NCBI GenBank assembly: GCA_049585795.1
Contig: JBAVAQ010000046.1
Span: forward strand, 62,001 to 126,000
Source: JABDBE01 sp049585795
GTDB lineage: Bacteria > Acidobacteriota > Terriglobia > Terriglobales > Acidobacteriaceae
Length of the DNA: 64,000 nucleotides
Direction of reading: 5' to 3'
In this document: piece after piece, positions 8,090 to 16,746 of the stretch
Position numbering within the stretch: position 1 is the first letter of the stretch
Layout: every line of letters begins with the position of its first letter
Notes under the pieces: model-generated
What the model was told of the DNA's origin: nothing
Seen by the model: only the letters and a program-made list of their open reading frames with translations
The model's database searches: none
Position numbers and translations under genes: made by a program

Positions 8090-9565
8090 TTAGCCCTCCA
8101 ACTTTCGCGTCAGTAGCTCATTCACCATTTGCGGGTTTGCCTGCCCCTTCGAGGCCTTCATTACCTGGCCGACAAAAAAGCCAATGACTGTCTTCTTGCC
8201 CGCACGATACTGTTCTACCTGTTTGGGGTTCGCCGACACGATCTCGTCGATGATCTTTTCGATCGCAGAAGAATCTGTGATCTGCTGCGGCTTTTCTTTT
8301 TCGTAAACTTCGCCGAAGTCTTTCCCCAGCTCGAACGACCGGTCGTACAAGTCTTTCAACATCTTTCCAGATATCGCTCCGCTCTCCACCAGATCCGCAG
8401 ACAGCGCTACGCCTTTCATGGAAATCGGCGACTGTTCAATTTCCAAGCCCTTCGCTTTCAATCGTCCCATGAGCTCGCCCTGCACCAAATTCGCCACGCG
8501 TTTTGGATTCTTCGCAGCCTTTGCAGCCGACTCAAATTGATCGGCAAACGACTTCGTCGCCGTCAGCACTTGCGCATCATAGTCGGTGATGCCGTAGTCC
8601 GCGATCATGCGTTTGCGTCGCACTTCCGGCAGCTCGGGAAGAGTGCTGCGAATTTCCGCCTGCCACTTTTCATCTACCACGAGCGGAAGAAGATCGGGCT
8701 CGGGAAAATACCGGTAGTCGTGCGCTTGCTCCTTCGAGCGCATGCCGTAGGTTTTGCCTTCCGCCGAGTTGTAGAGCCGCGTCTCCTGCGTGATTTTGCC
8801 CCCGGCTTCGACAATCTCGATCTGCCGATCGATTTCATACTCCAACGCCTCGCGAATAAAGCGAAACGAGTTCACGTTCTTGATTTCAGTTTTCGTGCCG
8901 AATTGTTTCTGCCCCCGAGGGCGCACGCTGACATTGGCATCGCAACGCAACGAACCCTCTTCCATGTTGCAATCGCTGACTCCTGTATACAGAATGATTT
9001 CCTTCAACCGCGTGAGGTATTCGTGCGCTTCGGCGGGCGAAGAGATGTCCGGCTCGCTGACGATTTCGATGAGCGGCACCCCACTGCGGTTCAAGTCGAT
9101 GGCCGTAGTTTCGGCCGAATCGGCGAAACCCTCGTGCAGACTTTTGCCCGCATCTTCTTCGAGATGCAGCCGGGTAATGCCGATCTTCTTAGATCCATTC
9201 GCAGTCGTGATGTCAATCTTGCCAAACTCGGCCAACGGTTTGTCGTACTGCGAAATTTGATAGCCCTTGGGCAGATCCGGATAAAAGTAATTCTTGCGCG
9301 CAAAAATGGAAGTCTGGTTGATGCGGCAGTTCAGCGCCATGGCCGCCAGTACCGCAAAATCCACCGCTTTGCGATTCAGCACCGGCAGAGCTCCCGGCAG
9401 GCCCAGGCAAACCGGGCAAACATTGGTGTTGGGTGGAGCCCCAAAACGCGTCGAGCACGAGCAGAAAATCTTGGACACGGTCAAAAGCTGGACGTGCACC
9501 TCCAGCCCGATCACGGGCTCATATTTTGCGCGGGCCGCTACAGAGGTGTCCGGCGTGGTGGCCAT
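8090..9565 (-). CDS. gatB: Aspartyl/glutamyl-tRNA(Asn/Gln) amidotransferase subunit B
   Basis: 491 residues, the usual GatB length. GatB is the kinase/amidation subunit of GatCAB, which converts Glu-tRNA(Gln) and Asp-tRNA(Asn) to the amides. Visible are the start of the catalytic domain YEPVIGLEVHVQLLT, the zinc-type cysteines in FCSCSTRFG and CPVCLGLPG, FYPDLPKGYQISQYD and GSLRCDANVSVRP, then the helical domain and a C-terminal YqeY-like tail (QVMKASKGQANPQMVNELL). gatA and gatC are not in the window. A TATAAT hexamer ends 8 nt before the ATG, so the transcript is probably leaderless and also carries accC and the biotin carrier gene. Confidence 0.95.
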   Translation of the reverse strand: MATTPDTSVAARAKYEPVIGLEVHVQLLTVSKIFCSCSTRFGAPPNTNVCPVCLGLPGALPVLNRKAVDFAVLAAMALNCRINQTSIFARKNYFYPDLPKGYQISQYDKPLAEFGKIDITTANGSKKIGITRLHLEEDAGKSLHEGFADSAETTAIDLNRSGVPLIEIVSEPDISSPAEAHEYLTRLKEIILYTGVSDCNMEEGSLRCDANVSVRPRGQKQFGTKTEIKNVNSFRFIREALEYEIDRQIEIVEAGGKITQETRLYNSAEGKTYGMRSKEQAHDYRYFPEPDLLPLVVDEKWQAEIRSTLPELPEVRRKRMIADYGITDYDAQVLTATKSFADQFESAAKAAKNPKRVANLVQGELMGRLKAKGLEIEQSPISMKGVALSADLVESGAISGKMLKDLYDRSFELGKDFGEVYEKEKPQQITDSSAIEKIIDEIVSANPKQVEQYRAGKKTVIGFFVGQVMKASKGQANPQMVNELLTRKLEG

Positions 9566-9573
9566 ACCCTGCG

Positions 9574-9579
9574 ATTATA
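9574..9579 (-). promoter_or_regulatory. -10 element (TATAAT) of the gatB operon, leaderless type
   Basis: A perfect TATAAT on the minus strand ends 8 nt before the gatB ATG (9565). With the usual 6-7 nt from -10 to +1, transcription would begin at or within 2 nt of the start codon. No convincing -35 hexamer was seen. Confidence 0.55.
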
Positions 9580-9610
9580 AAGGGTTCTCGGCTCTGGCCT
9601 GGTAGGGAGG

Positions 9611-10270
9611 CTAGTTGGGCTTGGGCGGCGCGCTCAGGTATTTCTCCAGCGCCACATCAAAATACATCAGTTCGTTTCCCTTGGCATCGCGCACGCCGGT
9701 CAGATAGAAATGCGCGCCCGCGAGCGGTGTGGAAATTCCCGACACATCAAAGAATATGAAGCCGGCCTGAGTCGCGTGAGGTTCAACCGCCTTGGCGGCA
9801 AATTGGGCGTTTTGAACCTCCTCCATCGCGTCCTTGCTCATGCTGCCGCTCGCCTTCTTAGGCCAGGGCAGCGGATTTGGAGAAATCTTCCCTGCGGGCC
9901 GGGAAATACGACGGTAAATGTCCTCTTCCGTGGCCGCCGGAATTTTGGTTTGATTAAATGTAACTAGTTCCGCATTCATTCCCGCCAGAGAGACGGCCTG
10001 ATCGCCGTCGTTTGTGATCGCCAGGAACATCGGCATCAGACCCACCTCGCCGTAGTGAACCGAAAAAATACTTGCCTTGTCGGCCATGTCGTAGGGGTCA
10101 AGCGCGACCGTGACGAATTCCGTAGGATGCTCGTCGTGCGCGGGATAAGTTTTCGCAGGCTGCGCCGCGGGCATCACGAAGTGCTTTCCCGCGAGGCAGA
10201 CGGCTGCTGACAATAACATCGCAGAGACTGCGGTCCGCTGCAGCCAGGGATTTAAACGTGTGCACCGCAT
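9611..10270 (-). CDS. Hypothetical secreted or membrane-anchored protein
   Basis: 219 residues from ATG 10270 (the frame is open to ATG 10291). I prefer 10270 because a TATAAT lies 7 nt upstream of it, as for other genes here. The N-terminus has basic residues followed by a hydrophobic stretch (AVSAMLLSAAVCLAG), giving a signal peptide or anchor. The rest is soluble, with beta-rich segments such as VGLMPMFLAITNDGDQAVSL, suggesting an immunoglobulin-like fold that handles 'exported protein with a folded tail'. I do not recognise the family. It is divergent from waaA and downstream of nothing on its strand, so it is probably a single-gene unit. Confidence 0.6.
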   Translation of the reverse strand: MRCTRLNPWLQRTAVSAMLLSAAVCLAGKHFVMPAAQPAKTYPAHDEHPTEFVTVALDPYDMADKASIFSVHYGEVGLMPMFLAITNDGDQAVSLAGMNAELVTFNQTKIPAATEEDIYRRISRPAGKISPNPLPWPKKASGSMSKDAMEEVQNAQFAAKAVEPHATQAGFIFFDVSGISTPLAGAHFYLTGVRDAKGNELMYFDVALEKYLSAPPKPN

Positions 10271-10277
10271 CTTGTCG

Positions 10278-10283
10278 ATTATA
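10278..10283 (-). promoter_or_regulatory. -10 element (TATAAT) before hypothetical secreted protein gene
   Basis: Minus-strand TATAAT ends 7 nt before ATG 10270, which supports that start over the ATG at 10291: a transcript starting about 6 nt after the hexamer would not contain the upstream ATG. Confidence 0.5.
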
Positions 10284-10349
10284 GGATGCAAACCTCACAA
10301 ACGGTGGTGCCTCGGGTGGGGCGCGTGCAGGTAGAATGTTCCTTCTTGC

Positions 10350-11660
10350 ATGTATTGGATCTACACTGCGCTGCTGGCGGCGGGGCTGCTGGTCAGCCTT
10401 CCCTATTGGCTGATGCAAAGGCTGCGTCATGGCAAGTATCGCGCCGGTTTGGGTGAGCGCTTGGGAAGGATTCCACGCCGTTTGGCGGATCATCCGACAC
10501 GGCCCACCATATGGATTCACGCGGTTTCAGTCGGCGAGGTCCTGGCTGTTAACGGTTTGGTGGCGGAACTCAGGAAACGATTTTCCCAGCATCGAGTGGT
10601 CATTTCTACTACTACGGACACAGGTCAGAAGTTAGCGCGAACCCGCTTCGGCGCAGAGAACGTTTTTTACTTCCCCCTCGACTTTGCCTTTGCGATCCAG
10701 CCCTATTTGCGATTGCTGCAGCCCAAGCTGATTGTCATTGCAGAAACCGAGTTCTGGCCAAATTTCCTGTGGCTTGCCCGTGCCAGCGGCGCGCGGATTG
10801 CCGTAGTGAACGCCCGCATTTCAGACCGTTCTTCGTCGGGATATCGGCGCTTCCGGCATTTTCTAACGAAAGTTTTGCAAAATGTGGATCTTTTCCTGGC
10901 GCAAACCAGTGAAGATGCTCGACGACTTGAGCAAATTGGTGCGCCGGCTGAGCGCGTCCAGGTAATCGGCAACCTTAAGTTTGATGTGCCAGCCCCGCCC
11001 GCGCCGCCGGTCATTGCCAGCTTGCGCGCGGCCTTCAAACAAGCCAATACGAGCCCCGTGATTGTTTGCGGGAGCACGGTCGATGGCGAGGAACCAATGT
11101 TGTTGCACGCTTTCGTGAATATTATGGCCAGCCATCCCCGAGCCGCGATGATTCTGGCGCCCCGTCACCCGGAGCGGTTCGGCGAGGTGGCCAAGTTGCT
11201 CGATCAACTTGGAATCCGGTTCTGGCGTCGTTCTCTGTGGAGCGGCGACCCGATTGTCGGCGGCGTGCTGTTGATCGACACGATCGGTGAACTGGCGGCC
11301 CTTTACGCGCTGGCGGACATCGCTTTCGTTGGCGGAAGCCTTGTACCCCGCGGTGGACACAACATCATCGAGCCCGCTTTACACTGCGTGCCTATCGTGG
11401 TGGGCAATCACACCGAAAACTTTCGTGACATCGTAAGCTTGTTTCAGAGTCGAAATGCTGTTCGTGTCGTCGGTCCGGCTGAGCTTCCGCTGGTACTTAT
11501 GGAGCTCATTTCCAATCCATCCGAACGAATCGCCCTGGGCCGGCGGGCGGGAGAAACTCTGCAGTCGCAAATGGGGGCTACGCAGAGGACTCTGCAAGCG
11601 TTGGAAAAACTATTAGTGCCTGCTAGTGATCAGGTCGGAGCGGGCCAGAAATTGTCCTGA
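10350..11660 (+). CDS. waaA: 3-deoxy-D-manno-octulosonic acid (Kdo) transferase
   Basis: 436 residues. WaaA is a membrane-anchored GT-B (GT30) enzyme that adds Kdo from CMP-Kdo to lipid IVA in the cytoplasmic leaflet. The N-terminus has a membrane anchor (WIYTALLAAGLLVSLPYWLM). The glycosyltransferase-N domain carries TIWIHAVSVGEVLAVNGLV, with the catalytic Glu in SVGE, followed by STTTDTGQKLA, AETEFWPNFLW and VNARISDRS. The C-terminal nucleotide-binding domain has APRHPERFGEV and FVGGSLVPRGGHNIIEPA. It heads a plus-strand core-LPS cluster, with lpxK 9 nt downstream. A TAGAAT hexamer lies at 10332-10337, 12 nt before the ATG. Confidence 0.93.
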   Translation: MYWIYTALLAAGLLVSLPYWLMQRLRHGKYRAGLGERLGRIPRRLADHPTRPTIWIHAVSVGEVLAVNGLVAELRKRFSQHRVVISTTTDTGQKLARTRFGAENVFYFPLDFAFAIQPYLRLLQPKLIVIAETEFWPNFLWLARASGARIAVVNARISDRSSSGYRRFRHFLTKVLQNVDLFLAQTSEDARRLEQIGAPAERVQVIGNLKFDVPAPPAPPVIASLRAAFKQANTSPVIVCGSTVDGEEPMLLHAFVNIMASHPRAAMILAPRHPERFGEVAKLLDQLGIRFWRRSLWSGDPIVGGVLLIDTIGELAALYALADIAFVGGSLVPRGGHNIIEPALHCVPIVVGNHTENFRDIVSLFQSRNAVRVVGPAELPLVLMELISNPSERIALGRRAGETLQSQMGATQRTLQALEKLLVPASDQVGAGQKLS

Positions 11661-11669
11661 GCGCAGTCC

Positions 11670-12629
11670 ATGAATCCTCTGTCTTCTATCTTCGGAGCAG
11701 TTGTGCGGGCACGCAACGCGCTTTACGACCGAGGCATCGTCCGTGCAAACCAATTGCAAGGGCCGGTGGTGAGCGTTGGCAACTTATCGGTGGGCGGGTC
11801 GGGCAAAACACCGTTCGTTCTCGTCCTCGGAGAAATGCTGCATGCTCGCGGGGTGAAGTTCGATATCCTCTCCCGTGGCTATGGGCGCAAAACGCACGGT
11901 GTTGTGCTCGTGGATCCGGGTGGTTTGCCGCAGGACTTTGGCGATGAACCTCTGCTGCTGGCCCGGCGTCTCCAAGTACCTGTGATTGTCGGTGAGGATC
12001 GCTATGAAGCGGGCCGGTTCGCGGAGAAGAGTTTCGGTCCGCAACTGCATTTGCTGGATGACGGCTTTCAGCATCGCTCCCTGGCACGCGATTTCGATAT
12101 CGTACTGGTTACTCCCGAGGACGCGCGCGACCGTATGCTTCCGGCAGGGCGTTTGCGAGAGCCGCTCACTTCGTTGGGCCGGGCTGATGTGGCCGTCCTG
12201 GCTAGCGGTGCTTCGCCACAATCGTTTCCTTTGAAAGACAAGTTGGTATGGCGGGTGCGGCGGGGCATTTCGTTGAATAATGTTCCATCTCGGCCGGTGG
12301 TTTTCTGCGGAATTGCACGGCCACAGAATTTCTTGCTGCAACTGCGTACGGCAGGGGTCGAGCCTGCGGCACAGGCTTTGTTCCGCGACCACCACGCTTA
12401 CACTGAGCAGGACATTCGCGACCTTTTGAAACTGCGCCGGCAAAGCGAAGCTGAGGGCTTTGTCACCACTGAAAAAGACGCCATCAACCTGGGTAGGTAT
12501 CGCGACGCCCTGCAACCTTTGGTGGTGATTCCGGTCAAAATGGAATTAGTGGACGCGGCTAACGCCGTCGATACCATGTTGCGGATGATTGCGGAGCGGA
12601 GAGCAAGGCATGAGAAAATCGGTGCCTGA
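11670..12629 (+). CDS. lpxK: Tetraacyldisaccharide 4'-kinase
   Basis: 319 residues. LpxK phosphorylates the 4' position of the tetraacyldisaccharide 1-phosphate to give lipid IVA, the substrate of WaaA. The P-loop VGNLSVGGSGKTPFV (about residues 35-48) and the DDGFQHRSLARDFDIVL motif (catalytic Asp-His region) are both present, along with FCGIARPQNF and VTTEKDAINL toward the C-terminus. The N-terminus is short, and the expected hydrophobic membrane-associating helix is weak. It starts 9 nt after waaA, so the two steps around Kdo-lipid A are co-expressed. Confidence 0.93.
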   Translation: MNPLSSIFGAVVRARNALYDRGIVRANQLQGPVVSVGNLSVGGSGKTPFVLVLGEMLHARGVKFDILSRGYGRKTHGVVLVDPGGLPQDFGDEPLLLARRLQVPVIVGEDRYEAGRFAEKSFGPQLHLLDDGFQHRSLARDFDIVLVTPEDARDRMLPAGRLREPLTSLGRADVAVLASGASPQSFPLKDKLVWRVRRGISLNNVPSRPVVFCGIARPQNFLLQLRTAGVEPAAQALFRDHHAYTEQDIRDLLKLRRQSEAEGFVTTEKDAINLGRYRDALQPLVVIPVKMELVDAANAVDTMLRMIAERRARHEKIGA

Positions 12630-12666
12630 GAACATGGATCCGAATCCGCGAGAACATGATTTCTAA

Positions 12667-13701
12667 ATGACCAAACACCCCAAAGAGACCGAACGGCTAA
12701 GAAGGATCGTCGAGTCGTTCCCCAAGATAACCGTCACCGTGCTCGGCGACCTGGTGGCCGACGAGTTTGTCTTTGGCGAAATCTCGCGCGTGTCTCGGGA
12801 AGCGCCGGTACTGATTTTGAAACATCGCGAGCGTACCATCGTGCCGGGAGGCGGCGCCAACGCAATCAACAATCTCGCGGATTTGGGGGTCAACGTAATG
12901 CCAGTTGGAGTGGTCGGCGACGATGAAGCTGGACGTTTGCTGCTGAAAGCATTTCGCCATAAACATATTCCGGTGAGTGGTGTTTTGAAAGACAAGAGCT
13001 ACACGACCGTGACCAAAACGCGCATCTTGGCGGGCATGACCCACACTGCTCGGCAACAGGTCGTGCGGGTTGATCGTGAACCTGAAGCCGAGCCTAACCG
13101 TCACCTGAAGCGCGAACTGGTTTTGGCCGCACGACAATATGCGCGCGCCTCCGATGCGCTGCTCATCTCCGACTATGGCTACGGCGCGGCGAGTCCTGCG
13201 ATCCTCAACGCCATCCGCGAGCGCGGACGTCTCGACAGAGTTCCGGTCGTCCTCGATTCACGCTACCGAATGCTGGAATATTCGGGCGCCGTCGCGGCCA
13301 CGCCCAATGAACCGGAAGTCGAAGCTGCGTTGGGTTTGCGCATCGGCAATGATTGGTCGCGCTTGTGCTCGGCGGGCGAGCAAGTGATGTCTCGCATGAA
13401 GTTGCAGTCGCTCGTGATTACGCGCGGTCGCGATGGCATGGCGGCGTTTGCAGGCAAACACAAACCGGTCGACATTCCGATTTTTGGCTCCGATCAAGTC
13501 GCGGATGTGACCGGAGCGGGAGACACTGTGATCGCCACTTTCGCCGCCGCTTTCGCCGCAGGCGCCAGCACCGAAGAGGCCGCGCATCTGGCGAATTATG
13601 CCGGCGGAATCGTAGTGATGAAGCGTGGGACCGCAACCGTATCGCGGCAGGAATTGCTTGATGCGCTCGAGCAATCGCCACCGGCGACAAGAGCCCACTG
13701 A
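12667..13701 (+). CDS. hldA: D-glycero-beta-D-manno-heptose-7-phosphate kinase (RfaE1)
   Basis: 344 residues of the PfkB/ribokinase family, equivalent to the N-terminal domain of E. coli HldE. It phosphorylates heptose 7-phosphate at C1 in the ADP-heptose pathway. Visible are the N-terminal VLGDLVADEFVFGEISRVSREAPV segment, VPGGGANAINNLADLG and the C-terminal anion-hole/catalytic motif DVTGAGDTVIATFAAAF (Asp of GAGD). The adenylyltransferase domain is encoded by a separate gene whose ATG directly abuts this TGA stop, so the two halves of HldE are split but translationally coupled. Confidence 0.92.
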   Translation: MTKHPKETERLRRIVESFPKITVTVLGDLVADEFVFGEISRVSREAPVLILKHRERTIVPGGGANAINNLADLGVNVMPVGVVGDDEAGRLLLKAFRHKHIPVSGVLKDKSYTTVTKTRILAGMTHTARQQVVRVDREPEAEPNRHLKRELVLAARQYARASDALLISDYGYGAASPAILNAIRERGRLDRVPVVLDSRYRMLEYSGAVAATPNEPEVEAALGLRIGNDWSRLCSAGEQVMSRMKLQSLVITRGRDGMAAFAGKHKPVDIPIFGSDQVADVTGAGDTVIATFAAAFAAGASTEEAAHLANYAGGIVVMKRGTATVSRQELLDALEQSPPATRAH

Positions 13702-14187
13702 ATGTCGACACAGAAAATCCTCAGCCGCGAAGAACTGAAGCAGCGCGTTGCCCTATGGAAGCAGGCGGGCGAGACGATAACTCTCGCCAACGGCTGTTTC
13801 GATCTGCTCCACGTCGGCCATGTGCGCTACCTGCATGCGGCTAAGCAGCTTGGCGGACGATTGATCGTGGCTATCAATTCCGATGAATCTGTGGCGGCGT
13901 TGAAAGGAGAAGGCCGTCCGCTGATGCCTGCCGAAGAACGGGCTGAGATTCTTTCCGCGTTAGCTGACGTTGACGCGGTCGTCATTTTTCCCGAGCATGA
14001 CGTTCGGGCCTTGATCCGGGAGGTTCGCCCTGACGTTCATGCGAAGGGAACCGACTACACCGCCGACACCGTGCCGGAACGGGATGCCGTCGCGGAATGT
14101 GGCGGCAGGGTGGAAATTGTGGGTGACCCGAAAGATCATTCGGCAACTGAGATCATCCGTTCGCGGAGCGGGCCGCGACGTTCCTGA
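13702..14187 (+). CDS. hldC: D-glycero-beta-D-manno-heptose 1-phosphate adenylyltransferase (RfaE2)
   Basis: 161 residues of the cytidylyltransferase-like family, equivalent to the C-terminal domain of HldE. It forms ADP-heptose from heptose 1-phosphate and ATP. Signature motifs are ANGCFDLLHVGHVRYL (HxGH-type nucleotide-binding motif), AINSDESVAALKGEGRP and MPAEERAEILSAL, with HSATEIIRS (the TTxII-like ribose motif) near the end. Its ATG follows the kinase stop with no gap, and the heptosyltransferase gene begins 2 nt after its stop. Confidence 0.93.
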   Translation: MSTQKILSREELKQRVALWKQAGETITLANGCFDLLHVGHVRYLHAAKQLGGRLIVAINSDESVAALKGEGRPLMPAEERAEILSALADVDAVVIFPEHDVRALIREVRPDVHAKGTDYTADTVPERDAVAECGGRVEIVGDPKDHSATEIIRSRSGPRRS

Positions 14188-14189
14188 GC

Positions 14190-15287
14190 ATGCAACTGCC
14201 GGCCACAGCTACTCCGGAAAATACCGTTTCATTCACTCCTCGCAGGTTGCTGATGGTACGGCTGGGTTCGATGGGCGACATTATCCACACGATCCCGGCA
14301 GTGGCGGCGTTGCGACGAGCGTTCCCCGAGGTCAGTATCGGCTGGATCGTTGAGGAACGGTGGGCAGAATTGCTCTGCACTTTGCCCGAACCCCGCTCGG
14401 GTCCGCGTTCGCCGCGAAGACCGTTGGTTGATCGAATTCATACCGTGAACACGAAAACGTGGCGGAAGTCCCCGTTTTCTACCCAAACTTGGGAACAAAT
14501 TGCGGCAGGGTTCAGCGAACTCCGCGCTCAACGTTACGAAGTAGCCGTGGACTTCCAGGGTGCACTCCGCTCTGCCGTCTTGGCTCGTTGGTCGGGAGCA
14601 CCTACGATCTACGGATTTACGCAACCGCGAGAAAATGTCGCCAGCATGTTTTATACGCGCGAGGTCATCGCCCGTGGCAGCCACATCGTGCAGCAAAATC
14701 TTTCGCTGGCGGAAGCGGTAGCCCACACCTCGCTGGAAGCGCCGACGATAGAATTCCCGCGTGATGAAGCAATCGAAAAGCTTTGCGAAGAACGATCGCG
14801 CCACGCCGGCAATTTTGCGTTGCTCAATCCTGGCGCCGGCTGGGGCGCAAAACGGTGGCCGGCCAAGCGCTATGGCGAAGTGGCCAAGCGGCTAGCCGAA
14901 GAGGGCGTAAAATCGCTGGTCAATTTCGGCCCCGGCGAGGAGCCTCTGATGGGAGCAGTCGAATCGGCCAGCGCGGGCGCCGCGAAGGGTATTTCCTGTT
15001 CGATCACGGAATTGATTGCGCTCGCCCGCCATGCGCGGCTGTTCATCGGCGGCGATACCGGGCCTATGCATTTGGCCGCAGCTCTTGGCGTTCCCGTGGT
15101 CGCAATCTTCGGCCCCACCAATCCAGCGCGCAATGGGCCGTTTGGAACTCGCAGTATAGTATTGCGCAGCCCGGTCAGCCCCACAACGCACTCACGCAGC
15201 CCCGAACCTGATCCCGGCCTGTTGGAGATCGGCGTCGCTGAAGTGGTTGCGGCCGCGCGAAACCTTCTAGGGAGCAACCGTGGCTAG
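14190..15287 (+). CDS. waaC: LPS heptosyltransferase (GT9, WaaC-like)
   Basis: 365 residues of the ADP-heptose:LPS heptosyltransferase family. It transfers L,D-heptose to Kdo of the inner core. Visible are RLLMVRLGSMGDIIHTIPAVAALRRAFP at the N-terminus, VDFQGALRSAVLARWSG, LLNPGAGWGAKRWPAKRYGEVA and the donor-site motif FIGGDTGPMHLAAALGVPVVAIFGPT. A Pro/Arg-rich insertion (PRSGPRSPRRP, about residue 70) sits where the E. coli enzymes are shorter. Position right after the ADP-heptose genes supports heptosyltransferase I, but I cannot separate WaaC from WaaF by sequence alone. The next gene overlaps its end by 8 nt. Confidence 0.85.
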   Translation: MQLPATATPENTVSFTPRRLLMVRLGSMGDIIHTIPAVAALRRAFPEVSIGWIVEERWAELLCTLPEPRSGPRSPRRPLVDRIHTVNTKTWRKSPFSTQTWEQIAAGFSELRAQRYEVAVDFQGALRSAVLARWSGAPTIYGFTQPRENVASMFYTREVIARGSHIVQQNLSLAEAVAHTSLEAPTIEFPRDEAIEKLCEERSRHAGNFALLNPGAGWGAKRWPAKRYGEVAKRLAEEGVKSLVNFGPGEEPLMGAVESASAGAAKGISCSITELIALARHARLFIGGDTGPMHLAAALGVPVVAIFGPTNPARNGPFGTRSIVLRSPVSPTTHSRSPEPDPGLLEIGVAEVVAAARNLLGSNRG

Positions 15288-15828
15288 CATTACCTGGGCG
15301 ACAATCGCGCACCGCATCCGCATACCTCTGGGCTTCGGCTTCACCGCGCTCTACCTGTGGCTCGCAACGCCAACGGAGTTATCCGTGCTGATCGGCTCTG
15401 CTCTAATCGTTCCCGGACTCGTGGTTCGTGCGCTGGCCTCCGGTCACGTGCAGAAAAATGAGCAGCTCACAACTACAGGACCTTACGCATATACTCGCAA
15501 TCCGCTCTACCTCGGTTCACTAATTCTTGCTGTAGGCTTCGCCATCAGCGCACGAAACTTGTGGATCGGCGCCGGGCTGATCGTGATTTTTCTGGCGGTT
15601 TACTTGCCCGTGATCCGCGGCGAAGAAGCATACTTGCGAGAACACTTTGCCGAATTTGCCGAATACGCCCGCCAGGTACCTCGGCTCTGGCCCAGGTCGA
15701 GTTCCTTTAGCAACAACCACGGGAAATTTTCGTGGGATCTCTACTGGAAGCATCGCGAGTACAATGCGACACTAGGTTCTGCGCTGATCATGGCAGCATT
15801 GATAGCTAAACGGTTTTGTAGCCGATAA
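15280..15828 (+). CDS. Isoprenylcysteine carboxyl methyltransferase-like membrane protein
   Basis: 182 residues, GTG start at 15280 with GGAG upstream, overlapping the heptosyltransferase end by 8 nt. Four or so membrane spans are visible, plus the ICMT/PEMT-type SAM-binding signature: GPYAYTRNPLYLGSLI, then EEAYLREHFAEFAEYARQVPRLWP. Bacterial homologues methylate small molecules or lipids, and none has the eukaryotic prenyl-protein role by default. Overlap with the core-LPS cluster suggests, by inference only, modification of an envelope lipid or isoprenoid. A C-terminal hydrophobic segment (ALIMAALIA) follows the motif. Confidence 0.75.
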   Translation: MASITWATIAHRIRIPLGFGFTALYLWLATPTELSVLIGSALIVPGLVVRALASGHVQKNEQLTTTGPYAYTRNPLYLGSLILAVGFAISARNLWIGAGLIVIFLAVYLPVIRGEEAYLREHFAEFAEYARQVPRLWPRSSSFSNNHGKFSWDLYWKHREYNATLGSALIMAALIAKRFCSR

Positions 15829-15898
15829 AATTTGCGGGACATCCTCGGCCTGGCATTCTGTATCTCACCAGACACTGGAATCTTTCATCTAAGCAAGA

Positions 15899-16729
15899 AT
15901 GCATATCTTTTCAATATCCAATCCGGCGTGGTGTTTGTTCGCACTATTTTCAATTTTCCCGTTGAACGCGCAGACCCATCCGCCAGCGCAGGCCAGCGCG
16001 CCCACGCTCCCAACCATTAGCTCGGCTCCCTCGGCGCGAATCATTCCTCCGCCTCCGAACCATGCGTTTCCGAATGGGCAGACCTACGTGTATGGCGTCG
16101 AATGGCATCTGTTCAATGCTGGAACATCCGAGGTGACGCTTAGTCTCGACGGTGGCCAGCAGCACGTCATTGCGGTTGCAAACTCTGCAGGGGTAGTAAA
16201 CGCGCTCTACAAAGTTCAAGACCATTTCGAGGCGTTCTTCGATCCTCGCACATTCTGCTCGCTGCGGGTTTCGAAAACTACGGAGGAAGGTTCTCACTCG
16301 CGGCAAACCGAACTGCATTTCGATTACTCTCGGAACAAAAGCGTGCTTGACGAGAAAAACCTGAAGACTGGCGAAACCAAACATGTGGAAAACGATCTTC
16401 CCAGTTGCGTTACTGATGTAGTCAGCGGCTTCTATTATCTGGCATCATTGCCTTTGCAACCCGGCAACAGCTACACCTTCCCGATCGACGACGGAAACAA
16501 AACCACCGAGGTGACAGCTCGTGTAGAAGCTCGCGAGCAGGTCAAGGCACCCGCAGGTACATTCCAGACAGTGCGCGTCAAAGCCGAAGCGATTTCCGGA
16601 GCTCTGCGGGGCAAAGGCACGGTGTGGGCCTGGTTCACCGATGACGCGAACCACACTCCGGTGCAGATGCGCTCAAAACTGGGATGGGGAACCCTGCTTT
16701 TCCGCTTGCAGAGGATAGACAAGAAGTGA
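15899..16729 (+). CDS. DUF3108 family exported protein
   Basis: 276 residues. An N-terminal hydrophobic signal (ISNPAWCLFALFSIFPLNAQ) is followed by a Pro/Ala/Ser-rich linker to about residue 50. The rest matches DUF3108: FPNGQTYVYGVEWHLFNAGTSEV, a central region describing cleavage-like beta strands, VTDVVSGFYYLASLPL, PAGTFQTVRVKAEA and a closing LRRID-like strand (LLFRLQRID). DUF3108 proteins are periplasmic beta-rich proteins of unknown function, often near envelope genes. It follows the LPS cluster by 70 nt on the same strand and may belong to its transcript. Confidence 0.7.
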   Translation: MHIFSISNPAWCLFALFSIFPLNAQTHPPAQASAPTLPTISSAPSARIIPPPPNHAFPNGQTYVYGVEWHLFNAGTSEVTLSLDGGQQHVIAVANSAGVVNALYKVQDHFEAFFDPRTFCSLRVSKTTEEGSHSRQTELHFDYSRNKSVLDEKNLKTGETKHVENDLPSCVTDVVSGFYYLASLPLQPGNSYTFPIDDGNKTTEVTARVEAREQVKAPAGTFQTVRVKAEAISGALRGKGTVWAWFTDDANHTPVQMRSKLGWGTLLFRLQRIDKK

Positions 16730-16746
16730 CGGATTCCGACGCCAAA

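Noticed and set aside
8129..9580. 483-codon open frame on the plus strand across gatB
   Set aside because: It is antisense to gatB, which has all family motifs. The frame's protein is Arg/His/Leu-rich without recognisable domains, as expected from a GC-rich antisense frame.
14390..14425. Pro/Arg-rich insertion in the heptosyltransferase as a repeat insertion
   Set aside because: I see no palindrome or repeat copy there, and similar insertions seem usual for this enzyme in acidobacteria, so it is not reported as an anomaly.
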